64,000 nucleotides of DNA from contig NZ_CP014163.1 of NCBI RefSeq assembly GCF_001543245.1, positions 496,001 to 560,000 on the forward strand, in the 5' to 3' direction. A program made the position numbers and the translations under genes. This DNA is from Aerococcus urinaehominis (GTDB taxonomy: Bacteria; Bacillota; Bacilli; Lactobacillales; Aerococcaceae). Position 1 is the first letter of the stretch; every line of letters begins with the position of its first letter. Below, piece by piece: positions 26,303-34,994 of this stretch. Below the pieces are notes generated by a model that saw nothing but the letters and a program-made list of their open reading frames with translations, did no database searches and was not told where the DNA came from.

Positions 26303-27064
26303 CTAGTCCAAATTATTAAAATGTTGCATGAAAATACCACCAGCAACAGCTACATTAAGAGATTCTGCGCCCGGACCCATCGGGATATAAGCCTGGCTGT
26401 CAGCCATATCTATGAAATCTTGGCTCACGCCCTGCCCTTCATTACCTAAAATAATGGCCCAAGCTTGGTCTAAGTTTAGGTCGTTGATGCTAGTAGCATG
26501 ATCATCTAAATTAGAAGCCACCAATTGATAACCTTGCGCCTGTAACTGGGGGAGCAATTCATCAAGGTCAGCCTGGTAACAGTTCAAATAAAAGTGGCTC
26601 CCCTGGGCTGATCGCAGTGTTTTTTCATTATATAGGTCGACGCTACCCTTACCTAAGACTAACCCGCCATAATTAAAAGCTGCTGCAGTCCTAATAAGCG
26701 TTCCAACATTCCCTGGATCTTGGACCTGGTCTAAAATTAATAGGGGGGCTTGGTCAAAAATTGGTTGAGGAGTTTTCATCGCAACTACGGCAAAAACTGC
26801 CTGGGTAGTGGGCGTTTGACTCAAATAGTCTGCTAAGTCTGGGCTAATTTCTTCAACCGTATAGGCTGATATATCTAAATTGTCAGGTAAGCTACGCTGG
26901 GCAGCTGCTGTTACTAGTATTAACTTGATAAGTTGTTGACTTTGGACGGCCATTTCCAATAAATGCGGCCCCTCAATGAGATAAGCCTGGGCTTGGCGTC
27001 TTCCCTTGCGACTAGTAAGTTTCTTTGCTGCTTTTATAAGTGGGTTTTGTTTAGAACTAATCAT
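26303..27064 (-). CDS. TrmH/SpoU-family rRNA 2'-O-methyltransferase
   Basis: A 253-residue SPOUT methyltransferase. An N-terminal substrate-binding domain begins NPLIKAAKKLTSRKGRR. The knot motifs are DQVQDPGNVGTLIRTAAAF (about 112-130, motif 1), ILGNEGQGVS (motif 2) and IPMGPGAESLNVAVAGGI (motif 3). It is of the YsgA type, which modifies 23S rRNA, although the exact nucleotide cannot be read from sequence. Its start overlaps the pepV stop by 1 nt. Confidence 0.94.
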   Translation of the reverse strand: MISSKQNPLIKAAKKLTSRKGRRQAQAYLIEGPHLLEMAVQSQQLIKLILVTAAAQRSLPDNLDISAYTVEEISPDLADYLSQTPTTQAVFAVVAMKTPQPIFDQAPLLILDQVQDPGNVGTLIRTAAAFNYGGLVLGKGSVDLYNEKTLRSAQGSHFYLNCYQADLDELLPQLQAQGYQLVASNLDDHATSINDLNLDQAWAIILGNEGQGVSQDFIDMADSQAYIPMGPGAESLNVAVAGGIFMQHFNNLD

Positions 27065-28458
27065 TATTTTGCTAGCTCATAAATTGCTTCAGCATAAATA
27101 GCTGTCGCCGCCCATAGATCATCTAAGTCAATAAATTCATTGGCTTGGTGCATGGTGTCAACACTATCAGGGAACATAGCCCCATAAGCGACACCACGAT
27201 CAAGCAAGCGGCCATAAGTACCCCCACCAATTGACATTTCATGGGCTGGCAGACCAGTTTGCCGGTGATAAACATCTAATAGGGTCTCTACCAAGGGGTC
27301 GTCTGCCGGCACATAATGCGGTGGTTTATTGGTCTTACTACCAACTTGGCTTGTAAATCCATATGTTTCTCCCCATTTAACAAGTTGCTTATCAATATCA
27401 CTAAAGTCTAAGCCCTTAGGGACACGTATATTTAGGAGAATATGGCCACCAGTTTGGTCTCCTTTAAAGACACCAGGATTCATAGTCAACCGGCCCATAA
27501 TATCATCTTCATGGGCAATCGCCAATTTTTCACCAAAGTGATCGTCTTTTAAGAGCTGACTAGTGAAGCTTAAGAAGGCTTGGTCATTACCAGCAAAATC
27601 TAACTGAGTGAGTAAGTCTGCTAAGTAGGCGCCAGCATTAAGGCCATTTTCAGGTTGAGCCCCGTGCGAAGCTTGGCCCTTCAGCTTAATGTCAACTTGA
27701 CCATTATCCAGTTGATTCAGGATAACTTCTACTTGGTTGGTCTGGGCATAGTGGTCCACCTGGTCCTGACTAGTCTCCAAATTAAGCTTTGCCAAACGTG
27801 CAGTAGCCTGGGCTGGTACCATATTTTCACGTTGCCCAGCTTCAAAACTAAGTAAGTCTCCCGCCAAGGCTGGGAAGTCGAGACGGCTAGAATATAGCCC
27901 TTTTTCACCATTAATAATTGGGAAATTAGCATCAGGTGAAAAACCAAAGTCTGGTTTAGACTCTTCAGCAAAATAGGCATCCATGCACTGCCAGTTGGAT
28001 TCTTCGTCCGTTCCAATAATAAAGCGGACTTTTTTGCTAAGTGGTAGCTGTAAATCCTTGATAATCTTTAGACCGTAGTAGGCAGCCATTAGTGGCCCCT
28101 TATCATCACTAGCCCCTCTGGCATAAAGCCGGTTGTCCTTAACCACTGGCTTAAAAGGGTCAGTGTCCCAGAGGTTATCAACCGGAACGACATCGACATG
28201 CGCAATGACACCAAGAATTTCATCACCTTCACCATAATCAGCATGGCCAGCTAAATTAGCAACCGACTTAGTCGTAAAACCATCTTGCTTGGCTAAGTCT
28301 AAAAAGGCCGTTAAGGCCGCTTTAGGCCCGGGCCCAACTGGTGCATCAGCTGTAGCTAAATCATCATTGCGAATACTTTCAATACTTAATAAGTCACTTA
28401 AATCTGCTAGCAGATCATCCTTACGACTTTCCACTTCTGCTTTCCAATCTATGGCCAT
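27064..28458 (-). CDS. pepV: dipeptidase PepV (M20 family)
   Basis: A 464-residue zinc aminodipeptidase that finishes peptide breakdown in lactic acid bacteria. Seen: AHVDVVP with the first zinc His, YARGASDDKGPLMAAYYGL with the bridging Asp, IGTDEESNWQCM with the catalytic Glu pair, FSPDANFPIINGEKG, and the C-terminal GGGTYGRLLDRG. Insertion of the lid domain is normal for PepV. I chose the ATG at 28458 because AGGAGGAGTAATT precedes it; an earlier in-frame ATG is less well placed. It is first of four genes that overlap or nearly abut. Confidence 0.95.
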   Translation of the reverse strand: MAIDWKAEVESRKDDLLADLSDLLSIESIRNDDLATADAPVGPGPKAALTAFLDLAKQDGFTTKSVANLAGHADYGEGDEILGVIAHVDVVPVDNLWDTDPFKPVVKDNRLYARGASDDKGPLMAAYYGLKIIKDLQLPLSKKVRFIIGTDEESNWQCMDAYFAEESKPDFGFSPDANFPIINGEKGLYSSRLDFPALAGDLLSFEAGQRENMVPAQATARLAKLNLETSQDQVDHYAQTNQVEVILNQLDNGQVDIKLKGQASHGAQPENGLNAGAYLADLLTQLDFAGNDQAFLSFTSQLLKDDHFGEKLAIAHEDDIMGRLTMNPGVFKGDQTGGHILLNIRVPKGLDFSDIDKQLVKWGETYGFTSQVGSKTNKPPHYVPADDPLVETLLDVYHRQTGLPAHEMSIGGGTYGRLLDRGVAYGAMFPDSVDTMHQANEFIDLDDLWAATAIYAEAIYELAK

Positions 28459-28593
28459 AATTACTCCTCCTATCATGACCCTTATTATACCACATAAAAT
28501 TTCAAGTCTCAGACCTTGCGCTTACTAAATACTAGCTAAATTGAAATTTAAAAAGCAGGCCCAATCTTAATTTACAAAAAACGAAACAATAAC

Positions 28594-28623
28594 TTAAAAA
28601 GACCTGTGATTAAAATCACAGGC
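28594..28623 (-). terminator. terminator of the rsuA unit
   Basis: CCTGTGATT/AATCACAGG 9-bp stem with a very short loop, minus-strand U-tract from AAAAA at 28596-28600. Confidence 0.78.
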
Positions 28624-28646
28624 CTCGTCATATAAACATATTATAT

Positions 28647-29375
28647 TTAGGCTTGATCTAAAAATAATTGATAAGCCTCTTCGCGAAATAGCGGCAAATA
28701 TTCCCCTATTTCCAAGTTATCTGGTAGTAGACATTGACCCATGCGGATACGTTTTAAATAGCTAACTTCTTTACCAACTGCTTCAAACATACGTTTGACC
28801 TGGTGGAACTTACCTTCAGTTAAAATAACCCGAACATAAGAAATTTGCCGGTCTTGGTCTAGGCCATCAATAAACAGTTGGCTAGGTTTAGTTTTCTGGT
28901 CTTCGCCAATATCAAGCCCTTGCTTAAAGGCCTTTTGGTCAGCCTCGGTCACTAAACCTAAAACTTCTGCATAGTATTCCTTTTCCACCTCATGGCGGGG
29001 AGAGGTCACCTGATGAGCTAAATCACCATCGTTAGTAATTAATAATAAGCCCTCAGTATCAACATCAAGGCGACCTACCGGGAAAGGCTGGTAGATTGCC
29101 TCAATCTCCTCCTCTAAAAGGCTAATTACTGTCGGATAGAGTCCCGGCTTAGTTGATGAAATATAGCCCGCTGGCTTATTGAGTAAATAATAAATATAAG
29201 GCTCATATTGGATAAATTCATCATCCAAGCTGACAGTATCCAAGACCTCGTCAACATGTTGATTGGGACCCTGGGCTAGTTGCCCATTTACCGTAATGCG
29301 ACCCGCCCTAATCAGCTTTTTAACTTCCTTACGTGAATAAATGGTCTGTTGGCTAATTAATTTATCTAGTCTCAT
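28647..29375 (-). CDS. rsuA: 16S rRNA pseudouridine synthase (RsuA family)
   Basis: A 242-residue RNA-modifying enzyme. An N-terminal S4 RNA-binding domain (about 1-50, MRLDKLISQ through ITVNGQ) precedes the synthase domain. The catalytic Asp is in GRLDVDTEGLLLITNDGDLA, and GKFHQVKRMF lies toward the C-terminus. RsuA makes the pseudouridine at position 516 of 16S rRNA (E. coli numbering). I chose the ATG at 29375, placed 6-7 nt after GAAGGAG. It overlaps the 3' end of the flippase gene by 14 bp. Confidence 0.92.
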   Translation of the reverse strand: MRLDKLISQQTIYSRKEVKKLIRAGRITVNGQLAQGPNQHVDEVLDTVSLDDEFIQYEPYIYYLLNKPAGYISSTKPGLYPTVISLLEEEIEAIYQPFPVGRLDVDTEGLLLITNDGDLAHQVTSPRHEVEKEYYAEVLGLVTEADQKAFKQGLDIGEDQKTKPSQLFIDGLDQDRQISYVRVILTEGKFHQVKRMFEAVGKEVSYLKRIRMGQCLLPDNLEIGEYLPLFREEAYQLFLDQA

Positions 29376-31062
29376 CGCTAACTCCTTCAATAACTAAAAG
29401 CTTTCTAAGTTGATCAGCCTTATTTCCTATCAACAAGTCTAATTTACGGTAGTGAAGGGTGCCGACCAGAAAAACCCAGCCGCCGACTAGAGCAACGACC
29501 AAGATTTGTAAAAGACTACCCAGTAAGTTGGTAGGACCTGTAAAGAAATGAAGGGCCTTAAAGGTAAGCCAAGCCACTAATGTCATTAGTATACTAACCC
29601 AAACAATCGACCACGTTTTAGCAACTAGTTGGCTCATCTTGATACCGAGCAATTTTTTCATATCATACAAATAGTAAATAGATATAGCTAAAAAGGCGAT
29701 ACTGGTAGCATACATGGCTCCGGGTGTGCCGAATAAGGCTAAAAGTGGGTACTGCAAAAGCAATTTAAGGATTAGTCCTACCACCAAGCCTAAAACAGCC
29801 TGGATATTACGGTTCATTGCCTGCAGTGTCGCAACTAATACAGAAAACAAACCTAAAATAATTGCCATAAAGGATGAAATTTGCAAGTAGCTAGTAGCCA
29901 ATGGGTCATAGGCAAAGACCAAATTATAAATTGGTTCAGCCACGACCGCCATGCCTAGAGAGGCTGGTAACATAATCAAACTGAAAAGCTGCATATTATG
30001 GAAAATTAATTGCTTGGTTTCTTTCAGTGGCTCATCTGACCCTTTACTTGGAGCTAATTTTTCTTTTGCATAACTGTTGGAGATGACTGGTATAGACGTC
30101 ACAGAAATTGCTACAGCTAAAGAGATAATAACCTGGATCAACTTATTAGCATTAGCTGAGTAGGCTGAATACTGGTCAATTAAAGTGGCTGGTGATAAAT
30201 TACTAACCCGAGTCATAATTGGCATAAAAGTGTTAGTATCAATTATTTTTGAAAATTCAATAGCTGAATTAGTAATAATAAAAGGTATTGAAACAATAAC
30301 TATTTCTTTAATTAAATGTAGACTCGATACCTGGTCTGTGGACGTTAGACTAGCTTGATTAGGATGGTAATAGTCAGACCGGTTGCGCCAAGCGTAAAAA
30401 GCCAGAGTGATTAAAGCCACTACTGCACCGATAAAGGCTGCAAAGGTGGACTGAGTCACTGCCGATACCATAGCCCCACCGCTCATTACCCTAATCATAT
30501 AAACAGCCGCAAGCATATAAATAACTCGGGCAATTTGTTCAGTAATTTGTGAAATAGCAGAGGGTTTCATGTCTTGAAAACCCTGGAAAAATCCTCTTGA
30601 AATTGACAGTAAGGGAATAATCGCTAAAGCGGGCACTAGCGACCGAATAACAGCGACTGCATCCGCTAAATTACGAGCTGGCGTACCACTAGCAAAAACA
30701 GGGGCTAAAAACCACAGTAGAAGCGCCGCTATAATTCCCGTTATTAACATAACAACAATGGCTGTTTTAAAGAGACGGTAAGAAGTTTTATAGTCATTGC
30801 GGCCATTATAATAGGCCATTTGCTTAGCAATAGCTGACGGAACGCCAGCCACAGCAACCGCTAAAAACAAGGAGTAATAATTATAGCCAATATTATATAA
30901 GGCATGCGCTTCATTAGCTTCGGCTGGTGTGCCCATCCAGGACATCCAGGGAATAATATACAGTAGGCCAAGTATGCGTGATAGCAAACTAGCTATAGAC
31001 ATCCAGGCCGACCCCTGGGTCATGCGATCCTGGGCACTAGTTGCTGGTTTATTTGATTTCAC
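29362..31062 (-). CDS. MOP-superfamily polysaccharide/lipid II flippase-like membrane protein (YtgP/SpoVB type)
   Basis: A 566-residue polytopic protein with about 14 predicted membrane helices beginning near ASLLSRILGLLYIIPWM and continuing to the C-terminus. It resembles the YtgP/SpoVB/MurJ-like group of the MOP superfamily, which includes lipid II and wall-polymer flippases. Conserved features include GVPSAIAKQMAYYN near 88-101 and SRGFFQGFQDMKP near 168-180. The final 30 residues are basic and polar. A role in peptidoglycan precursor export is inferred from homology. It is co-transcribed with downstream rsuA. Confidence 0.88.
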   Translation of the reverse strand: MKSNKPATSAQDRMTQGSAWMSIASLLSRILGLLYIIPWMSWMGTPAEANEAHALYNIGYNYYSLFLAVAVAGVPSAIAKQMAYYNGRNDYKTSYRLFKTAIVVMLITGIIAALLLWFLAPVFASGTPARNLADAVAVIRSLVPALAIIPLLSISRGFFQGFQDMKPSAISQITEQIARVIYMLAAVYMIRVMSGGAMVSAVTQSTFAAFIGAVVALITLAFYAWRNRSDYYHPNQASLTSTDQVSSLHLIKEIVIVSIPFIITNSAIEFSKIIDTNTFMPIMTRVSNLSPATLIDQYSAYSANANKLIQVIISLAVAISVTSIPVISNSYAKEKLAPSKGSDEPLKETKQLIFHNMQLFSLIMLPASLGMAVVAEPIYNLVFAYDPLATSYLQISSFMAIILGLFSVLVATLQAMNRNIQAVLGLVVGLILKLLLQYPLLALFGTPGAMYATSIAFLAISIYYLYDMKKLLGIKMSQLVAKTWSIVWVSILMTLVAWLTFKALHFFTGPTNLLGSLLQILVVALVGGWVFLVGTLHYRKLDLLIGNKADQLRKLLVIEGVSDETR

Positions 31063-31159
31063 AAGTTTTCCTCCAATTCTATCTTGTTATTATTGTAGAC
31101 AAATCCACCTCACTTCACAACTTTTGCTCTAAGTTTTATAAAAATTATATCAGTCAAAA

Positions 31160-31204
31160 TTAAAACCGAGCCAGGGATAGCTCAATAGTATCCCTGGCTC
31201 GGTT
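31160..31204 (-). terminator. strong terminator of pdxK
   Basis: Perfect 16-bp inverted repeat AACCGAGCCAGGGATA/TATCCCTGGCTCGGTT around GCTCAATAG (31164-31204), with a U-rich minus-strand end. Confidence 0.9.
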
Positions 31205-31219
31205 GGCTTATTTAAATAT

Positions 31220-32071
31220 TTAATTTTTTAAATCCCGTACATACTGGCTTAAATCACCTAGAATTTCCTCAAAAGCTAAACCTTCTTGCATTGTATTCTC
31301 CAAAGCGATACTGCGCTCAATGACCTTAGGTACACTCTCGACTGCTAATTGTACCGCCTCAACCAAGCTACTACCATTGACTAGAGCGCCAGTTAGAATC
31401 GATCCAAAAATGTCGCCGGTACCATGGTAGGCACCACCAATATAGTCAGCTTGAATTAGACCCTGGCTTTGATCTTTCACATCGTAATAAAAAGCACCTG
31501 TTTTTTCTCCATCAAAGCCCGCACCAGTTAAGACTAGTGAAGCCGGCGTCTCCTCAGCCACTAGGTCACGGACTTGGTCAATATCTGCTTGATTCCACTT
31601 ACCATCCTTATAGTCAAGTTGGTACATCTTGGCTGCTTCAGTATAGTTAGGTAGTAACACATCAGCTAATTTGGCCAATTGCCGCATTTCATCAGCATAA
31701 GCTTGGTCAAAGCCATAATAGAAGTTGCCACCATCAGCCATAACCGGGTCAAGAATTACTTGGCCCCCTTCCTTAAGCAAGTTAGGAATCTCTTTTTCTA
31801 AGAATTTAATTTGTTTGATTGAGCCCAGATAACCGATATAAATCGCTTCAAAACGTAAATCGTAAGCCTTCCAGTGGTCAACGATTTTAGGCATTTCATC
31901 AGTTAAATCAAGGAAGGTAAAGTTTTCAAATTCGGGGCCTGTATGGGTAGATAGTAAAGAAGTAGGCAGGATGGTCCCTGCTAGCTCCATGCTAGAAATG
32001 ATTGGCAAGGCCACCGTTGTTGAACATTTACCATAGCAAGAAATATCATGAATAATTAATACATTTTTCAT
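31220..32071 (-). CDS. pdxK: pyridoxamine/pyridoxal kinase (PfkB/ribokinase fold)
   Basis: A 283-residue kinase that phosphorylates B6 vitamers to pyridoxal phosphate. Seen: IIHDISCYGKCS at 5-16, STHTGPEFENF, YIGYLGS, VILDPVMADGG, LLPNYTEA and the anion-hole motif YHGTGDIFGSILTGAL. I chose the ATG at 32071 after GAGGTGACTTTA; the preceding codons overlap that site. It is monocistronic and closed by a strong terminator. Phosphomethylpyrimidine kinase (ThiD) is a less likely alternative. Confidence 0.92.
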   Translation of the reverse strand: MKNVLIIHDISCYGKCSTTVALPIISSMELAGTILPTSLLSTHTGPEFENFTFLDLTDEMPKIVDHWKAYDLRFEAIYIGYLGSIKQIKFLEKEIPNLLKEGGQVILDPVMADGGNFYYGFDQAYADEMRQLAKLADVLLPNYTEAAKMYQLDYKDGKWNQADIDQVRDLVAEETPASLVLTGAGFDGEKTGAFYYDVKDQSQGLIQADYIGGAYHGTGDIFGSILTGALVNGSSLVEAVQLAVESVPKVIERSIALENTMQEGLAFEEILGDLSQYVRDLKN

Positions 32072-32228
32072 TAAAGTCACCTCATTCATAAGTTAAAAGC
32101 ATCTTAGCACAAAACTGGTATGGTTAATAGCACCAAAAACACTAAAAAACTAGGTACCAGATTTAATAGACAAGTGCATATACTTAACTGTAAAGAGTAA
32201 CCCTTTGTTAATAGTCATATAGTAGTAA

Positions 32229-32254
32229 GAGCCCGGGGCATAGACCCCGGGCTC
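32229..32254 (-). terminator. GC-rich hairpin after leuS
   Basis: GAGCCCGGGG/CCCCGGGCTC 10-bp stem with a 6-nt loop, 27 nt past the leuS stop. The U-tract is weak in both directions. The rest of 32072-32228 shows only the pdxK upstream region. Confidence 0.6.
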
Positions 32255-32280
32255 AAGTCTTATTATTTATAATGTAAAAA

Positions 32281-34695
32281 TTAGTTAGCAACAATATTAA
32301 CTAGCTTATCCGGAACCGCAATAACTTTGCGAATCGTTAAATCGGCTAATTCAGCTTTGATACTACTATCTGCTAGGGCAACCGCCTCAAGATCTTCCTT
32401 AGCCAATCCGGCATCAACGGTCATTCTAGCCTTAATTTTACCGTTAATTTGGACGACAATCTCCACGCTATCGTCCTGCATCTTAGCCTCATCATATTCA
32501 GGCCAAGCTACATAAGAAATGCCGCCTTCATTGCCTAAGCGTTCCCACAATTCTTCCCCCAAGTGAGGTGCGATTGGCGCTAATAATTGGACAAAGCCCT
32601 TGGCATAGTCATATGGAATAGATTCTGCCTTGTTAGCTTCATTAACAAATACCATCATTTGCGAAATTGCTGTATTGAAGTGAAGATTTTCATAATCCTG
32701 GGTGACCTTCTTAACCGTCTCATTGTAGACCTTATCCAGGTCGCCAGTATTAATTGTGGTAATCCGGTCACGCAGTCTACCTTCTTCATCAATTAGTAGC
32801 CGCCAGACGCGGTCTAGGAATTTACGAGCCCCTTCAAGGCCAGACTCTGACCAGGCAATTGAAGCGTCCAAAGGTCCCATAAACATTTCATACAGGCGTA
32901 GGGTATCAGCCCCATATTGGTTGACCACATCATCAGGATTGACAACATTTCCTTTAGATTTAGACATTTTTTCATTACCTTCACCTAGAATCATACCCTG
33001 GTTATAGAGTTTTTGGAAAGGCTCCTTCTCTTTTACAATACCTAAATCATAAAGGAATTTATGCCAGAAACGGGCATACAGTAAATGTAAGACCGCATGC
33101 TCGGCACCACCAATATAGAGGTCCACATTCATCCAGTAGTTAGCTGCTTCTTCTGAGATTAAGGCCTCCTGATTGTGAGGATCACAGTAGCGTAAGAAAT
33201 ACCAGGAAGAACCTGCCCATTGTGGCATGGTATTTGTTTCACGACGGCCCTTCATACCAGTTTCCGGATCAATGACTTCCAACCAATCTGTCATATTAGC
33301 TAATGGCGATTCACCAGTGCCCGACGGCTGAATATTTTCGGCCTTGGGTAGGGTCACCGGCAAGTCTTCCTCAGGAACAGCAGTAGTTGATCCATCTTCC
33401 CAGTGAATAATTGGAATAGGTTCACCCCAGTAACGTTGGCGAGAGAAAATCCAGTCACGCAAGCGGTAGGTCACTTCTTTTTGTCCAGCCCCTTGCGCCT
33501 CTAGCATGTCGATTGCCTTGGCAATGGCATCCGCCTCATAAAGGCCGTCTAAGTCTCCCGAATTAATATGCGGGCCATCGCCAGTATAAGCTTCCTTAGT
33601 AATATCGCCGCCCTTAACAACAGGGATAATTTCAATATCAAATTTTCTAGCGAAGGCATAGTCCCGATCATCATGGGCTGGTGTACCCATAACAGCCCCA
33701 GTACCATAGCTAGCTAGGACATAGTCCGCAATATAGATAGGCATTTCCTTACCTGAAAATGGATTAATGGCATAGGCACCAGTGAATACACCAGTTTTTT
33801 CCTTGTCCAGTTCCGTCCGCATCAAGTCAGATTTCTTAGCGGCTTGATCAACGTAGGCAGCTACCGCAGCTTGGTTATCAGAACTAGTAATTTGACTAAC
33901 CAGCTCGTGTTCAGGTGCTAGGACAATAAAAGTAGAACCAAATAAGGTATCTGGGCGTGTTGTAAAGGCTTCAATGATTTGGTCAAAATCTTTAACCGCA
34001 AATTTAACCTTGGCCCCTTGTGAGCGACCAATCCAGTTACGCTGCATTTCCTTAACTGATTCAGGCCAATCTAAATCGTCTAAATCATCCAGTAAACGGT
34101 CAGCATAAGCAGTGATTTTTAGAACCCACTGTTTCATTGGTCGGCGCACAACGGGATGATTGCCACGTTCTGACAGGCCGTCAATAACTTCCTCGTTAGC
34201 TAGTACTGTTCCAAGCGCCTCACACCAGTTCACCATAATTTCGTCTTCATAGGCTAGACCTTTTTCAAATAATTTTGTAAAGATCCACTGCGTCCACTTA
34301 TAGTATTCAGGATCTGTCGTATTGATTTCCCGGTCCCAGTCATATGAAAAACCAAGTGATTTAATTTGTCTGGTAAAATTATCGATATTTTTTTCTGTAA
34401 ATTCTGCCGGGTCATTACCAGTATCCAAGGCATATTGCTCAGCTGGTAAGCCAAAAGCATCCCAACCCATAGGATGGAGTACATTATAGCCTTGGGCGCG
34501 CTTCATCCGGCTGACAATATCTGTCGCCGTATAACCTTCGGGGTGGCCGACATGCAGGCCCTGTCCTGATGGATATGGGAACATGTCTAAAGCATAGTAT
34601 TTGGGTAAACTATGATCTTCAGAAGTTTTAAAAGTTTTATTATCTGCCCAAAAGGCTTGCCATTTGGGTTCAATTGTTTTGTGATTATAAACCAT
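32281..34695 (-). CDS. leuS: leucyl-tRNA synthetase
   Basis: An 804-residue class Ia synthetase. The HIGH signature is present as [15 protein letters not shown] near 45, [14 protein letters not shown] holds the KMSKS loop, and the CP1 editing domain shows [12 protein letters not shown] and [13 protein letters not shown]. The C-terminal domain ends with [10 protein letters not shown] and a short tRNA-binding tail. I chose the ATG at 34695, preceded by AAAAAGGAGAAAAAA; a longer in-frame opening runs back into the T-box terminator and is not coding. It is controlled by a Leu T-box. Confidence 0.98.
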   Translation of the reverse strand: MVYNHKTIEPKWQAFWADNKTFKTSEDHSLPKYYALDMFPYPSGQGLHVGHPEGYTATDIVSRMKRAQGYNVLHPMGWDAFGLPAEQYALDTGNDPAEFTEKNIDNFTRQIKSLGFSYDWDREINTTDPEYYKWTQWIFTKLFEKGLAYEDEIMVNWCEALGTVLANEEVIDGLSERGNHPVVRRPMKQWVLKITAYADRLLDDLDDLDWPESVKEMQRNWIGRSQGAKVKFAVKDFDQIIEAFTTRPDTLFGSTFIVLAPEHELVSQITSSDNQAAVAAYVDQAAKKSDLMRTELDKEKTGVFTGAYAINPFSGKEMPIYIADYVLASYGTGAVMGTPAHDDRDYAFARKFDIEIIPVVKGGDITKEAYTGDGPHINSGDLDGLYEADAIAKAIDMLEAQGAGQKEVTYRLRDWIFSRQRYWGEPIPIIHWEDGSTTAVPEEDLPVTLPKAENIQPSGTGESPLANMTDWLEVIDPETGMKGRRETNTMPQWAGSSWYFLRYCDPHNQEALISEEAANYWMNVDLYIGGAEHAVLHLLYARFWHKFLYDLGIVKEKEPFQKLYNQGMILGEGNEKMSKSKGNVVNPDDVVNQYGADTLRLYEMFMGPLDASIAWSESGLEGARKFLDRVWRLLIDEEGRLRDRITTINTGDLDKVYNETVKKVTQDYENLHFNTAISQMMVFVNEANKAESIPYDYAKGFVQLLAPIAPHLGEELWERLGNEGGISYVAWPEYDEAKMQDDSVEIVVQINGKIKARMTVDAGLAKEDLEAVALADSSIKAELADLTIRKVIAVPDKLVNIVAN

Positions 34696-34727
34696 TTTTT
34701 TCTCCTTTTTTATATTTATATTAAACA

Positions 34728-34955
34728 AAAAAAGTCCTATACATCTCAAAAAAGATGTATAGGACGACTCAGCGTGGTACCACCTATCATTATACTTATC
34801 TTACCGATAACGTTGGCGTAACGACATGCTTATACCCAGGGCTTTCACATGTTATCCTTTGCTGAGTTCAGCGGTTTCCTTGCTATGCTTGCACCACCCG
34901 CATAGTCGCTAATGACCAGAAACCTGCCTACTAGGCAAACTTTTTTATCTAATAT
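34728..34955 (-). ncRNA. T-box riboswitch leader of leuS
   Basis: T-box motif AGGTGGTACCACGC (minus strand, 34772-34785). The terminator has a perfect 13-bp stem GTCCTATACATCT/AGATGTATAGGAC (34734-34765) and a U-tract. The specifier loop reads GAACUCAGC, giving a CUC leucine specifier at 34864-34866 followed by the usual purine. Confidence 0.94.
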
Positions 34956-34962
34956 TAGACTA

Positions 34963-34991
34963 ATCCTACCACGAATCACTTAAAATCTCAA
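34963..34991 (-). promoter_or_regulatory. sigma-A-type promoter of leuS
   Basis: Minus strand: -35 TTGAGA (34986-34991), 17-nt spacer, -10 TAGGAT (34963-34968). It lies just past the stop of the LysM gene. Confidence 0.7.
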
Positions 34992-34994
34992 ATT